Source: Ursus arctos
Lineage: Eukaryota > Chordata > Mammalia > Carnivora > Ursidae
NCBI RefSeq assembly: GCF_023065955.2
Contig: NW_026622986.1
Span: 18,005,848 to 18,069,847, forward strand
Length of the DNA stretch: 64,000 bases
Direction: 5' to 3'
Below, one piece after another: positions 1 to 9,813 of the stretch. The translations under genes were made by a program, and so were the position numbers. How positions within the stretch are numbered: the first letter of the stretch is position 1; the number at the start of each line of letters is the position of its first letter. A model generated the notes under the pieces. It was not told the origin of the DNA and did no database searches. It saw only the letters and a list, made by a program, of their open reading frames with translations.

Positions 1-1069
1 AACGGCAGTAGTCAGGCTCTCTGAGTCAATTACTTGTCAGCAGTAGATCAGGTATTAGAATATTAACTGTTTTTTCTCCTTTAGTATCTGAACAGTTAAT
101 TGTATGATACTTTAGTTTCCCGAAAAAGTTAATCATCACCAAATACTTAGTTTATTCCCCAGAGTAATTTATGACTTATAGCCAGAATTTTGCGGATTTA
201 GTTACATTTTCCTCCTGTAAAATTCCTGGTGAAAATATGCATTATGTATATATAATTTAGCCTCCGACTTTCTTCATTAAGGTAGATATGATTTTCTGGT
301 TTGAATCTATATTTCCATTAATATTGCAGTTTTAGGAATGGCGTTCTCTCCCCCGGCCTGATCCTTACTAATAGAAAACGTAAACAATTGTTTCTTTCAA
401 AAGAAATACCCCAAACCACGTTTTGAATGAAGTGTGATAATTTTTGTCCCTTTTATGACACTGTAAGTTCCATCGCAGATAATGAATCAGCTAAAATTTT
501 AAGTGATGCAAAGCTTCTGGTATCCTCTACTAAGAAATATTCAGTTAGTTCCACTTTTGTCTCTGCTTGTTTACAGGACATTGTCTCCAGCTTATGTGTG
601 TTCAGTTTGATGGTTTTCACTTGGTGTTTTTTCATTGTCAGAGGAATTGAAGGATAATGTCCAGGGAGGTGCCAGAAAGAGACTTCGGTCTCCGATTGGC
701 TCTGTCACCTCCTCACACTCCCTTCCTTCATCGATGAAAATGGACAATAAAATGCGTACCTGCTAGGATTTATCCAAAGATATATAGACAAAGCACTTCT
801 TAATTGTTTTTTCATTTATTTACTTTTATTCTATTTTGATCCCCAAAAGACTTTAGGGGTTCCCCAATGCAGGGGCCCCTGTGCTGAGATGGGTTCTCTA
901 GCTCTTTGCCTACTGATGGTGAGTCAACACATACCTGTGGGAGATGAATGCTGAGCACTCCTTACACGTCGTGGCTGGCCTTCCCATCCTGGCTCTGCTC
1001 ACGTGATTCAGAAAGGGCTCAGTGCAGTGCCTGGGACATCGAGAGCTCATAGAGGTCAAGTGTTATTAC

Positions 1070-1245
1070 CATCATCTCATTCATTCTCACAAAGGTGCTA
1101 TCGATATTATATTACCATTATGCTTATTTTGTGTGAGAGGAAACTGAGGCTCAGAGAGATTAAGTAGCCAACCTAAGGTCACGTAGCTATGAAGCGGTGG
1201 AGTCAGGGCCCAAGATGAGTATGTCAAAATCCTGAGCCTGAGCGG
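1070..1245 (+). repeat. MIR SINE fragment
   Basis: The core 'gaggaaactgaggctcagag' followed by a 'aaggtcacgtagct' segment matches the conserved MIR body (tRNA-derived ancient mammalian SINE). It is heavily diverged, as expected for a pre-eutherian insertion. Confidence 0.85.
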
Positions 1246-1351
1246 TTAGGGTTGTAGGAGTGATTTTTAATTATCTTAACTTACTGAGAAATCAGTTAAG
1301 ATGTGCTTTATGTATTTAGAATACTTATTTAGAATAAAATTTAGACTTCAA

Positions 1352-1551
1352 TTTTTTAAAAAAGATTTTATTTATTTATTTGACACAGAGAGAGAGACTA
1401 GAGAGCACAAGCAGGGGGAACAGCAGAGGGAGAGGGAGAAGCAGACTCCCCGCTGAGCAGGGAGCCCGATGCAGGGCTCGAACCCAGGACCCTGGGATCA
1501 TGACCTGAGCTGAAAGCAAATGTTTAACCAACTGAGCCACCCAGGTTCCCC
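1352..1551 (-). mobile_element. SINEC (tRNA-Lys SINE), antisense
   Basis: Read on the + strand it starts with the complement of the A-rich tail (TTTTTTAAAAAAGATTTTA), continues through the TTTATT repeats and the purine-rich tail region, and ends at GAGCCACCCAGG, the complement of the tRNA-like 5' end. Imperfect target-site copies, TTAGACTTCAA at about 1341 and CTAGATTTCAA at about 1551, flank it. Confidence 0.93.
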
Positions 1552-2959
1552 TAGATTTCAAGGTTTTTTAAGTAAAGGAACTCCAAATCTGTTGAAGCTG
1601 ATTTGTGAATATATATAAAATATGGACAAATCTTTAAATATCAGTAAGTACCTCTGTGAACGCAATAGAAGGCTAATTTAAGGCTTAGAAGTCTATGAAA
1701 ATCATTTTAATGCTTTTTAATCATGTTTAAAAAGGTAATTAAAAATTTAATTTATTTAATTAGCCATAAATTTACATATTATGAGATTAATTTAAAGAAA
1801 AACAAATTCTCTTTTGAGTTCATTTGACTTAACATTTGTTAAAAATTAACTTCATCTTAAAAAAAGCCCTTAATCAGGTTTTCCTTTGTAGTTGTTTAAT
1901 TCCCATCTAGCATTGTGAGATTAGCCAATTTTCTGCATTTTAGATGTTAAAAATACAAAACTAGATAGTAATCAATCATGAAGTAGTTATTAAGCTTTTA
2001 ATATATGCTTAACACCAAGCAAAATGCGATGAGAGAGAAAGAAGCATATGGTTGGTCCACATTCTCCAGTACTTTAAAATCTGCAGAACTATACATGATG
2101 GTACCTCACTGAGTGCTAAATTTTGCAGATCAAACTAGGAATTTTGCTTGTAGTTTGAAAATGATGCAACCCTCACAATCCCCCCTTGAAGAAATGGAAA
2201 GTATCCATCATGTCATAAAAGATAATAAAATTGGTCATTGATTTCATTGTATCAGATGGACACTTTTAAATGTGTGAAATAAAGAGCAGGACAACATGAA
2301 TCAGTAATAAATATGCCTGGAGATTTTAGGCTTCCGTTAAACATATTCTGACAAGGTAAGCTGCTTTCGAAATAATATTCTCCTTTTGCTTACCCTTCGG
2401 CCCTGGATTCCTCTTAGCTGTCTGGTCTATTGTGATAGACCCAAGACCCCCCTTGTACTGCTACTATTCCCCGTTAATCCATGTTTGCAATCCCTTTTGC
2501 AACACCTTTTCTCCCTCTCTCGATTTCTATTTTTCCAACCTTTTTGCTTCAACTCTGTGTTTGCCACTAGAGCAAAAGAGCTTCATTAAGATGAAGAAAC
2601 GAGTGACTAACTTAACCTTCTGTATATGGACGCCCACTGGCCAGGTCACCCGCCATTTATGGAAAACCCAAGTCTCAGTACCTCAGCTTCCCCATTTGGG
2701 CTTTAAAAACTCTGTCCCTGCTTTCTTTGAAAATGTTTTCTTGTAAAATATTTGATCAATACAAAAGACCATATGGAGTATCGATGTAAGTTTTATAGCA
2801 TGATAACCAAAGGATTGCATATGAATCTACCTTCCAACATAAGCACGTGAATATCAGGACCAGTGAAGCTCCCCTCACATCCTTCTATGAGCAGATCTCA
2901 CAGCAACCCTGGGTGTTGCCCTTATCAGTTTTCTTTCCCCCCTTTATTTACACCTATGT

Positions 2960-3490
2960 ATGTATTCTTTGCTTCTTTCCCCTTTAACAAAATGTTTCTG
3001 AGATTTATACATATGGATCCATTCAGCTGTAGTCCATTTATATTCACTCCTTGATAATATTATATGAATATAATATAATTCATTCATTCTCCTGTGCATG
3101 GATATTTGGGTCGTTTCTGATTTTTCTTTTTTTATTTTTGAGAGAGAGAGAGTGTGCGAGAGCGGGGGGCAGAGGATGGGCAGAGGAAGAGGGAGAGTGT
3201 TAAGCAGGCTCCACACCCAGCATGGAGATGGGCTCAATCTCACAACCCTGAGATCATAACCTGAGCCAAAATCAAGAGTCGGATGCTTAACTGACTGTGC
3301 CACCCAGGTGCCCCCAGCTTTCTTGATAATACAGTGTTATTATGAACATGCTGGTCTATGTCCCTCACTGCTCATGGGCAAGGGATTCCGGGAGATGAGA
3401 ACACCTGGGTGTGGAGCTGCTGGGCTGAGGCCATGCTCATCTTTGACTTCACTTCTGCCTGTGATTTACTCTCCTCTTAGTTTGTTGTCC
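2960..3490 (-). mobile_element. Old L1 (L1M-type) 3' fragment, interrupted by a SINE
   Basis: The phrases 'ggatatttgggtcgtttctg' and 'ttattatgaacatgctggt' are degraded forms of the antisense L1 ORF2/3' segment common in mammalian genomes. A SINEC copy (3122-3315) splits the element, so the SINE is the younger insertion. Subfamily not determined. Confidence 0.65.
3122..3315 (-). mobile_element. SINEC (tRNA-Lys SINE), older type, antisense
   Basis: Contains the GAGAGAGAG tail region, CTGAGATCATAACCTGAGCC and GTGCCACCCAGGTGCCCCC. The 'aaatcaagagtcggatgctt' arm marks an older subtype, shared with the copies at 30029 and 48713. Nested in an L1 fragment. Confidence 0.9.
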
Positions 3491-4146
3491 GACAATTTAT
3501 CAGTTTCTGGTTGCACCTGGTTTCTTTCATACAACATGGCTTGCTGGCTTTTCTGTGTTGCGGTTTTCATTTATTTTCAAATTTAATCACACTGTTATAA
3601 TAGTAATAATTATGATACTTACAGCATTTGAGGGAGAGAATTTATATTTCAGAATGAGCGAACAAGTCAATTTGCAGCTCTGTTTACCATTTTGCTTTTG
3701 AAGAGTCTTCCTTCTCAGTCATTGTGAGCCTTTTTGAACCACCATCGTGAACCACCCCGGTGTCCAGGCCCTTCCTCTGTGTGAACTTGTGAGTGCGACT
3801 AGCTGGTGAGTCCAAACAAAATATCACTGAGCACATCCAGGCCGGCAGAAATGATTGTATTAAGCAACAAAGGTCATTTTTGAAATTTACGGGGAAGGAC
3901 AAAGCTAATATTTGCTAGTGACCTACTGCAGGCATGTCCTTGCCTGATGCTCTCATACGTTAACTTTAACCTCCCAAACGTTCTGCAGCGTGTTGCTCTT
4001 TTTGTTCATTTCTTTTTCTATTTTATTGCCGAGGATCAGGAGTGGTAGCGAAATTGAACAAATAAAGATCACAGGCCAGAATTAAGGTTTAAATTCAGGT
4101 CTTTCGATTCTTAACGTAGGGTTCTAATCTGTAGTACAAAAGACAG

Positions 4147-4180
4147 GTGTGTGTGTGTGTGTGCGTGTGTGTGCACGTGC
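4147..4180. repeat. (GT)n microsatellite, interrupted
   Basis: An alternating GT tract with C interruptions (GTGTGCGTGTGT), grading into mixed purine-pyrimidine alternation to about 4194. Confidence 0.95.
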
Positions 4181-4399
4181 ACAAGCGTGTATACATAGCA
4201 GGTCAATACGATATCACGGTCAACGTTTGAAGTACATTTCTAAGTTCCTTCTGAAGAAAAATATGTCAAATCAAATTGCCTACTGTGTGTATTTCTTACC
4301 TTTGACTTTACGAATGCATTTTCAAAGTGCCTTTGTTCAGTCTTGAAGAGATGAGCCTAGAGGAAGCTAAGATCATTGCTTTCCAGCTGTGACCCATTC

Positions 4400-5030
4400 T
4401 TTTTCTAAACTCCTGGCGCATCTTAATCCTGTCCTCCCTCCTCCTGCGTCCTTCTTGCCCTGTACCGACAGGAGTACACAGCTCCCCGGATCGGTCTTCT
4501 GGGGAGGCCAGGGTCTGAGGCTGGGCCCAGGAATTCTGTCTTCTGGGGTCCTGGGCTGGCTCTCTAATAGTGGACAGTTAGGGGAAGAGGAGCAAAATTG
4601 CCTGCTCCCTAACTGGCCTCCTGCTTCTGTCCTGCTCACCTCCAGTGGGTTAGTGCAATGGCCAGAAAGTGCCTGTCAGACCAGAAGTCCAGCACGTCCC
4701 TGCTCTGCTTACAGTCCTCACCCCCTCAGTCCTGTTGAGATGCCACCTTCTCACTGGGGCCTTCTCAGAGCCCCCTATCTAAAAGGGCAGCATTCCTGAC
4801 CCTTCTCATCTCGTCTTCTTGCTTTGTTTTGCTCTTAGCACTTACCACTAACATACCATTTACTCAGCTTCCTTAGGTCCTGGTCTTTTCTGTCTCTCCC
4901 ACTGCAGTGCCCTCCAAGAGGCCAGAGATCATGACTGTTGTCTTTGCTGTGCTGTTCCCACAACTGGAACAGTACTTGGCTCATAGTAGGTGCTCAATAA
5001 ATACCTATTGAATGAACAAAGGATTGAATG
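4400..5030 (+). mobile_element. L2 LINE 3' end
   Basis: Ends in the L2 3' signature 'taggtgctcaataaatac' followed by TATTGAATGAA, preceded by 'cagtgccctccaagaggcc' and 'acaactggaacagtacttgg', which match the L2 3' UTR pattern. The 5' limit is uncertain. The long open stretch at 4389-4799 lies inside the element and is not a gene. Confidence 0.75.
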
Positions 5031-5254
5031 GGTGAACATTTAAGGGGATTCCAAAGAATGGCATTCCTAAGATAAACTGCCATTGTTATTCATGAAAGGA
5101 GAGCAGGCAAGAGACCAAGGATGATCATTTTATATCCAGTGCTGAAGTAGAAGGGAAGAAAAGGCATTTTTGCTGGGGAGAGAACCGGAGTTTGAAAGGG
5201 CAGCTTATATGAGGCTCGACGAATATTCTAGTTAACATTGACTAAGTTAATACA

Positions 5255-5585
5255 GGGCAGCATGTTTGTGTTGCCGCAAATCCACATATTGAAACCTAAT
5301 CCCCAGTGTGATGGCATTTGGAGGTGAGGCCTTTGGGAGGCAATTTGATCATGGGGTCTCTTGTAGAAGAGACTCTAAAGAGCTCCCTGACCCCTGCCAC
5401 CCTGTGAGGACACAGTGAGAAGATGGCCATCTGTGAGCCAGGGAGCAGGCTCTCACCAGACACTGACTCTGCCTGCCCCTTGATCTTGGACTTCCCTGCC
5501 TCCAGAACCATGAGAAATAAATTCCTACTCTTTAGAAGCCACCCAGTGTGTGACGTCTTAGTTACAGAAGCCCAAATGGACAGGC
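5255..5585 (+). mobile_element. MaLR-type LTR (MST/MLT1-like)
   Basis: Carries the ordered MaLR LTR landmarks: 'attgaaacctaatccccagt' near the 5' end, 'gaggtgaggcctttgggagg', 'tgaggacacagtgagaagat', 'ccttgatcttggacttccc', and a final 'gagaaataaa' polyadenylation region followed by 'agccacccagtgtgtg'. This is a solo LTR remnant of an ancient endogenous retrovirus-like element, with no internal coding region. It lies in the sense orientation of NEBL, so its old polyadenylation signal is on the transcribed strand. Confidence 0.85.
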
Positions 5586-6489
5586 ACCATGGCTAGCAAT
5601 TTCTTTCCAAATCTGATCAAAATTTGTGTTTCTTAGCTTAATGTCCTGGTCTTCCCCTGTCTGCACACCCTCCCCCCCCACCAGACGCTCCTGCCAAATG
5701 GAGCCATGTTCCAGTCCCTGCCTATGTGGTTCCTCTCTTACCTCTGGAACTGGGCCTCTCTGCTTTCACCCCTCTCCTTTCTTTCTCTTCTCCCTCCCTT
5801 CTTTTTCTTAATCATTTGTTAACCAGCTCCCGTAGGCCAGGTGGCCATGCTAGGTTTTGGGATTAGAAAGATCACTAAGACTTTGCCCTTGTCTCTGAGT
5901 TCCATGTGTTCTAGAGCGGGGGGCTGTGACCCCATTGTAAGTGCAGTTCAGGGTGATAACTGCTCTCACAGGCGGGTGTAAAGCTATGGGGCTCCAGACT
6001 GGGAGGAGGCCAGTCCAGCTCACAGAGGAGCATCCCTGGCACTGAGCTTTGATGAAAAAATGGATTACGCTCCCCATGGGCTCAGGGTAGGGAGCAAGAG
6101 GGAACATCCTGTCAGTGACAGGGAACCCCTAGTAGTCTTACGAGAATACTCTTCATCCAGTTCTTACAGATTTGCACAGCGTGTGGTGTGACTCTTGGCA
6201 AAGACAGATTGTTGCCCAGCACCTGCACAGATGGGGTTCAGAATTCATCTGCACCTGTGCGATCACCAGATGACATATCCGAGGTGCTATGGAGGGGTCT
6301 GATCATTGGCACAAATCCAACAACAACAAAAAAATCAGTTTCTGTTCTGGAATAGCTTGAGTCAAATTGTAATTGTAAACCAATAGCTAATTCTTACTTT
6401 ATTTTGCTTTGTTAGCCGTAATCTTTCTTATCATTGTAGAACTGCTCTCTTTAATGTCTTATGACAAATATTCGATGATCCTTTCACAT

Positions 6490-6730
6490 CAATCAAAACT
6501 AATATAATGATGGCAATGCTGGGAATTTGCACAGCACCTTATTCTTTTTCAAGTTCTTTCTGGTGTTTTCTCTCATCAGTCTCTACAGATCTGTTAGTTA
6601 AGTTACTAGAATCTCTAATTAGAGGGGAGGAAACTGGCTCAGAGAAGCTGAGTTGGCTGGCAAGTGATGGGGATGGGATGAGAATTCTAGGCTCTTGTCC
6701 ACTAAAGCTGTACTTTTTCCGGGATAGACT
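6490..6730 (+). repeat. MIR SINE fragment
   Basis: The 'ggaggaaactggctcagaga' core and a following 'ggcaagtgatggggatggga' segment match a diverged MIR in sense orientation. Confidence 0.7.
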
Positions 6731-9084
6731 CCACTGTTTTTGTAAACTATTAAATCTTGTAGCACAGTAGGAAGAATCAGTGGAGAAATTCTCATGTTCG
6801 TATTTACTGGGCACTTTATACGTGGGTAAACATTTTAGGCATGGTGAGAGTCAGCTGAATTAATCAGAACGCTTTGGGTTAGATGAGCTCACTTAACTGA
6901 TAAACCTGGAGGCTGGCCAAGACTTCCTCGCCATCTCTTGCTTTGCTTGCCACAGTGTTGGCTTCGTCATTATTGGGGGGTGGCCGGATCTCGATCAGCA
7001 GCTTCAGTTTCATAGCCTGAACTAGCCAGAGCTGGAGAAAAAGCACCCCCTTCTCAAGGGTTCCTACCGAAGTCTCAGATCCGGGGCTCACGCACATACG
7101 CGGGATTATGGTCCAGGATGGGTCAATCTCCGGGCTCAAAGGTGCAGTATTCTCATTGGCAGGATGGGGTCAGGTTGTGAGGGCAAAAGGGACGCACAAA
7201 ATGGAAGAGAAGATCCTCTTCCCTCTGCCCTCTGATCTTTTTGTATCCACTTGTCTCCCGGAATCATGATCGGCAAGTCATCAGATACAACATTTAAAGT
7301 TAGACCTAAATAAAGAGAGAGGATGTAAGTGGGCGGGAGACAAGAGAGGGGGTGACCGTGGCCCCAGCTCCCTGCATGTGGTGAAGGTGTAGCAGGCAGG
7401 TGGCGCCTGAGCTGTACTGAGAGTCTGTAGGGCTTGGCTATGGATAATACCATTAAAAAGGATTACGCATCTTCTAAAACTCTGCAGACCGGTTATGGAG
7501 ACGATTGTCTACGGTTCAAAACTAGTCCCTTAATGAGACAAGCCCAAGTCAGGTGATGCTCGAGTGTCTTGAGGACATGGGACAGACTGTTAAATTGTGA
7601 TCAACTCAAAACCTAGGGCTCTGGAACTTGACCGGTTTTCTTTTCAGTTCTTGCTTTGGGAATTGCCATTTAAAAAAACAAGAAACCCTTAAACGAATCC
7701 CCAGAAGAACATAGGGTTGTGCCTTCCCTAACACTGGTCTTGGATGTGTTAGAACCTGGCTGATGGATTTTTCTTCTCACTTCTTCATGCTTGTTGCTGT
7801 TATAGTCTTGTCATCTCTGCTACTTTTTTTATTTTATGACTCTGTGCCCTGTGCTTACGTCAAGTGAAGCTAAATGGCTTTCTTGCTTAGTTGGGCATAA
7901 AACCCCAAGAATGTGCTGGTATGAGTATCTTCACTCATGCTGGGGGACTGAGGGGTACAGGGCTAATCTCATTCAGCACATTCTGTGGAAGAAAAACTAT
8001 GTGGGTTATTTGACCTTTTATTTATGGAAATAATAAGAATAGGGTTTTCATACTTTTATAAATTTAGATGAAAAAATGGAGAGAAAGTGAGATATTCTTA
8101 AGCTACCAGTGATGAGAGAATCTAGACCTTTCTATTTGTAGCCATCTGAGAGTTTTGTTTTTTTTTTCTTTCAAGATTTTCTGGTAAGAGGAAATTTTTC
8201 AGTAACCCAAGGACAACAATACCTGGGGGAATTGAGTGAGCACAGACATGACTCAACAAAACCAGTCACTCTGTGCTCAACTAAGTGAACTTTCCAAATT
8301 TATACAGAAAGTTGCACTTACAGAATCGTATTTTTATTAGCCACCCTAAATGTTAGCTATTAATTTAAGTGCTAATTTGAGCCTGATAATTATGAATGTA
8401 AAATGGGGATTATGTGGGTTATCAAAAATGTGTTTCCATATTACTTAATATCTAGGTTTTAAAGCAATAAGAACAACGTGCTGTAGCTTGTCAGTCATTA
8501 GCAAGCAGCATATTTAACCGGTGTGACAGTTGTTGTCATTATGCTAATAATAGGAGACGGGGCTCTAGTAAGATTAAGGCATTAGCGATTCCAGTCCCTC
8601 GAGGAAACTGTAAAATTGAGCTTCACTGGGTTGTAATTAGAAAAGAACTGTATTTAAATACCGAAAAAAAACCAAAAAAACCTTAGGTACCTCAGCACAC
8701 AGTGTGCCAGGAGCACGGGCTGGAAGTCTTTTAATCTCTAGGTGTGGCTTATTTTATAAATATTTCCATACGCATTTACATACTTGACATTTGACAGCGT
8801 GGCATTGTGTGACCCTATCCATATGCTTTGCCTTACGAAATAGAATGAACCTTTTGTAAGGACAGGGCTAGCTGTTGATGATTTTCTAGATCTTCCTCCT
8901 CCACAGTGCAGTGCAGCCTCAGCATGCTGCTTTGTCCCTGGCAGGATGGGCCGGGAGTGGATTCAGCTGTCTTTCCCCACACTTTTTTCTTGAGCAGTAG
9001 TACAACTATTGATGGCGGTCATAATAACCATTATGGAAGGCCTTGCTTGCTTGCTCACGGTTAGGAATGTGTCTTAGGACATTT

Positions 9085-9235
9085 GATCCTATCCTTATGA
9101 CTTATTAAATATCATGATTTAAATACTGTTGCTGCTATCGCCATTGGACGGAGGAGACCATGGAAGCACAGAGTGGTTAAGTGACTTGCCTAAGGTCACA
9201 CAGTCAGTGGTCTTGCCGGCTCTACTCGGGCGGCC
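9085..9235 (+). repeat. MIR SINE fragment
   Basis: Contains 'cacagagtggttaagtgact' and 'tgcctaaggtcacacagtca', the best-conserved part of MIR. It lies about 150 bp upstream of the LASP2 exon acceptor. Confidence 0.85.
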
Positions 9236-9381
9236 TCTCCCTCTGCCCTCTGCTGATGGAGTTGTGTCTGGAATTGGACAATTTTAGCTTCTTTGGCCCT
9301 GGCCTATCCTGAGTGGGGTTTGTGATTCCTCGGTTTATGTTTCTTTTTCTTTCTTTCTTTTGTTCTCCTCCTTTCTGTTAG

Positions 9382-9489
9382 GTCAAGTACAAAAGAGATT
9401 TTGAAGAAAGCAAAGGGAGGGGCTTCAGCATCGTGACCGACACTCCCGAACTACAGAGGCTCAAGAGGACTCAGGAGCAAATCAGTAAC
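9382..9489 (+). CDS. NEBL: NEBL exon: LASP2-specific nebulin repeat (36 codons)
   Basis: A 108-bp internal coding exon in phase 0 at both ends. The translation begins [12 protein letters not shown] and ends [16 protein letters not shown]. This is one nebulin repeat with the SDxxYK-type motif split over the 5' border (xxYK at VKYK). Nebulin repeats bind F-actin, and in LASP2 they lie between the N-terminal LIM domain and the C-terminal SH3 domain, placing the protein at focal adhesions and Z-discs. The sequence matches what I remember of human LASP2 and is close to but distinct from LASP1, which has VRYKEEFEKNKGKG here. The acceptor is a long CT-rich tract ending TTAG at 9381 and the donor is AAC|GTAGGT. 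The exon belongs only to the LASP2 transcript. It precedes the nebulette promoter by 54 kb and must splice to distal nebulette exons outside the window. Reading past the donor gives only a spurious ORF. Confidence 0.97.
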
Positions 9490-9687
9490 GTAGGTGACTG
9501 CTTGTTCGGTGACGCGCCCGCCCTAACTCGTGTGTCTCGGCTGGGAAAATGGGATTGGGACTTGGAGGTGTTCTCGGTGCTACCGTGTGCAAGCAGTGCT
9601 CAGCATGCTCCCAGAGCACGCTGCATTCAACTGCTAGGTCCCTTCCCTTTGGTTTCACCACAGTCACCTAGAGCCTAACACTTCCAC

Positions 9688-9813
9688 AGCAATGACTGCA
9701 TGTCTGAATACATATTTAATTTATTTAATTACAGTGATTTACTGAATCGATTTCCTAAGTAAATCAATTTAATTAAATAAATTAAATGTGTATTTAGACA
9801 TGCAGTCATTGCT
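9688..9813. repeat. 126-bp near-perfect inverted repeat (hairpin/MITE-like)
   Basis: The left arm 9688-9743 begins AGCAATGACTGCATGTCT and the right arm 9758-9813 ends AGACATGCAGTCATTGCT. Aligned by eye, 52 of 56 positions are complementary, and two of the four mismatches would be G-U wobbles in RNA. About 14 bases separate the arms (9744-9757). The arms are mostly AT-rich with GC-richer tips. I do not recognise the family. It resembles a palindromic MITE or an ancient palindromic repeat. No clear TA target duplication flanks it. It lies about 200 bp downstream of the LASP2 exon, on the transcribed strand. Confidence 0.93.

Larger units (their letters stand above)
1..9381 (+). other. NEBL: NEBL intron upstream of the LASP2 nebulin-repeat exon (partial)
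   Basis: Intronic sequence of the LASP2 (LIM-nebulette) transcription unit, entering from the left edge. The upstream LIM-domain exons are not in the window. It ends in a strong acceptor: a long pyrimidine tract at about 9341-9379, then TTAG at 9378-9381. Apart from the repeats listed separately it looks like ordinary AT-rich mammalian intron. I saw no exon-like ORF with good splice sites and familiar protein sequence. The unlabelled stretches 1-1069, 1560-2950, 3500-4140, 5590-6480 and 6740-9080 hold nothing I can name, although 5830-6110 may be an unassigned old repeat. Confidence 0.85.

Noticed and set aside
4389..4799. 136-codon open frame on the + strand
   Set aside because: It lies in an L2 element, has no splice sites of note and no recognisable protein sequence.
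5255..5585. MaLR LTR as an active NEBL promoter
   Set aside because: It is an old, diverged solo LTR with no sign of a nearby first exon or splice donor linked to NEBL.
9433..9678. 81-codon frame starting inside the LASP2 exon
   Set aside because: It reads through the exon's donor site at 9490 in a different frame from the nebulin repeat.
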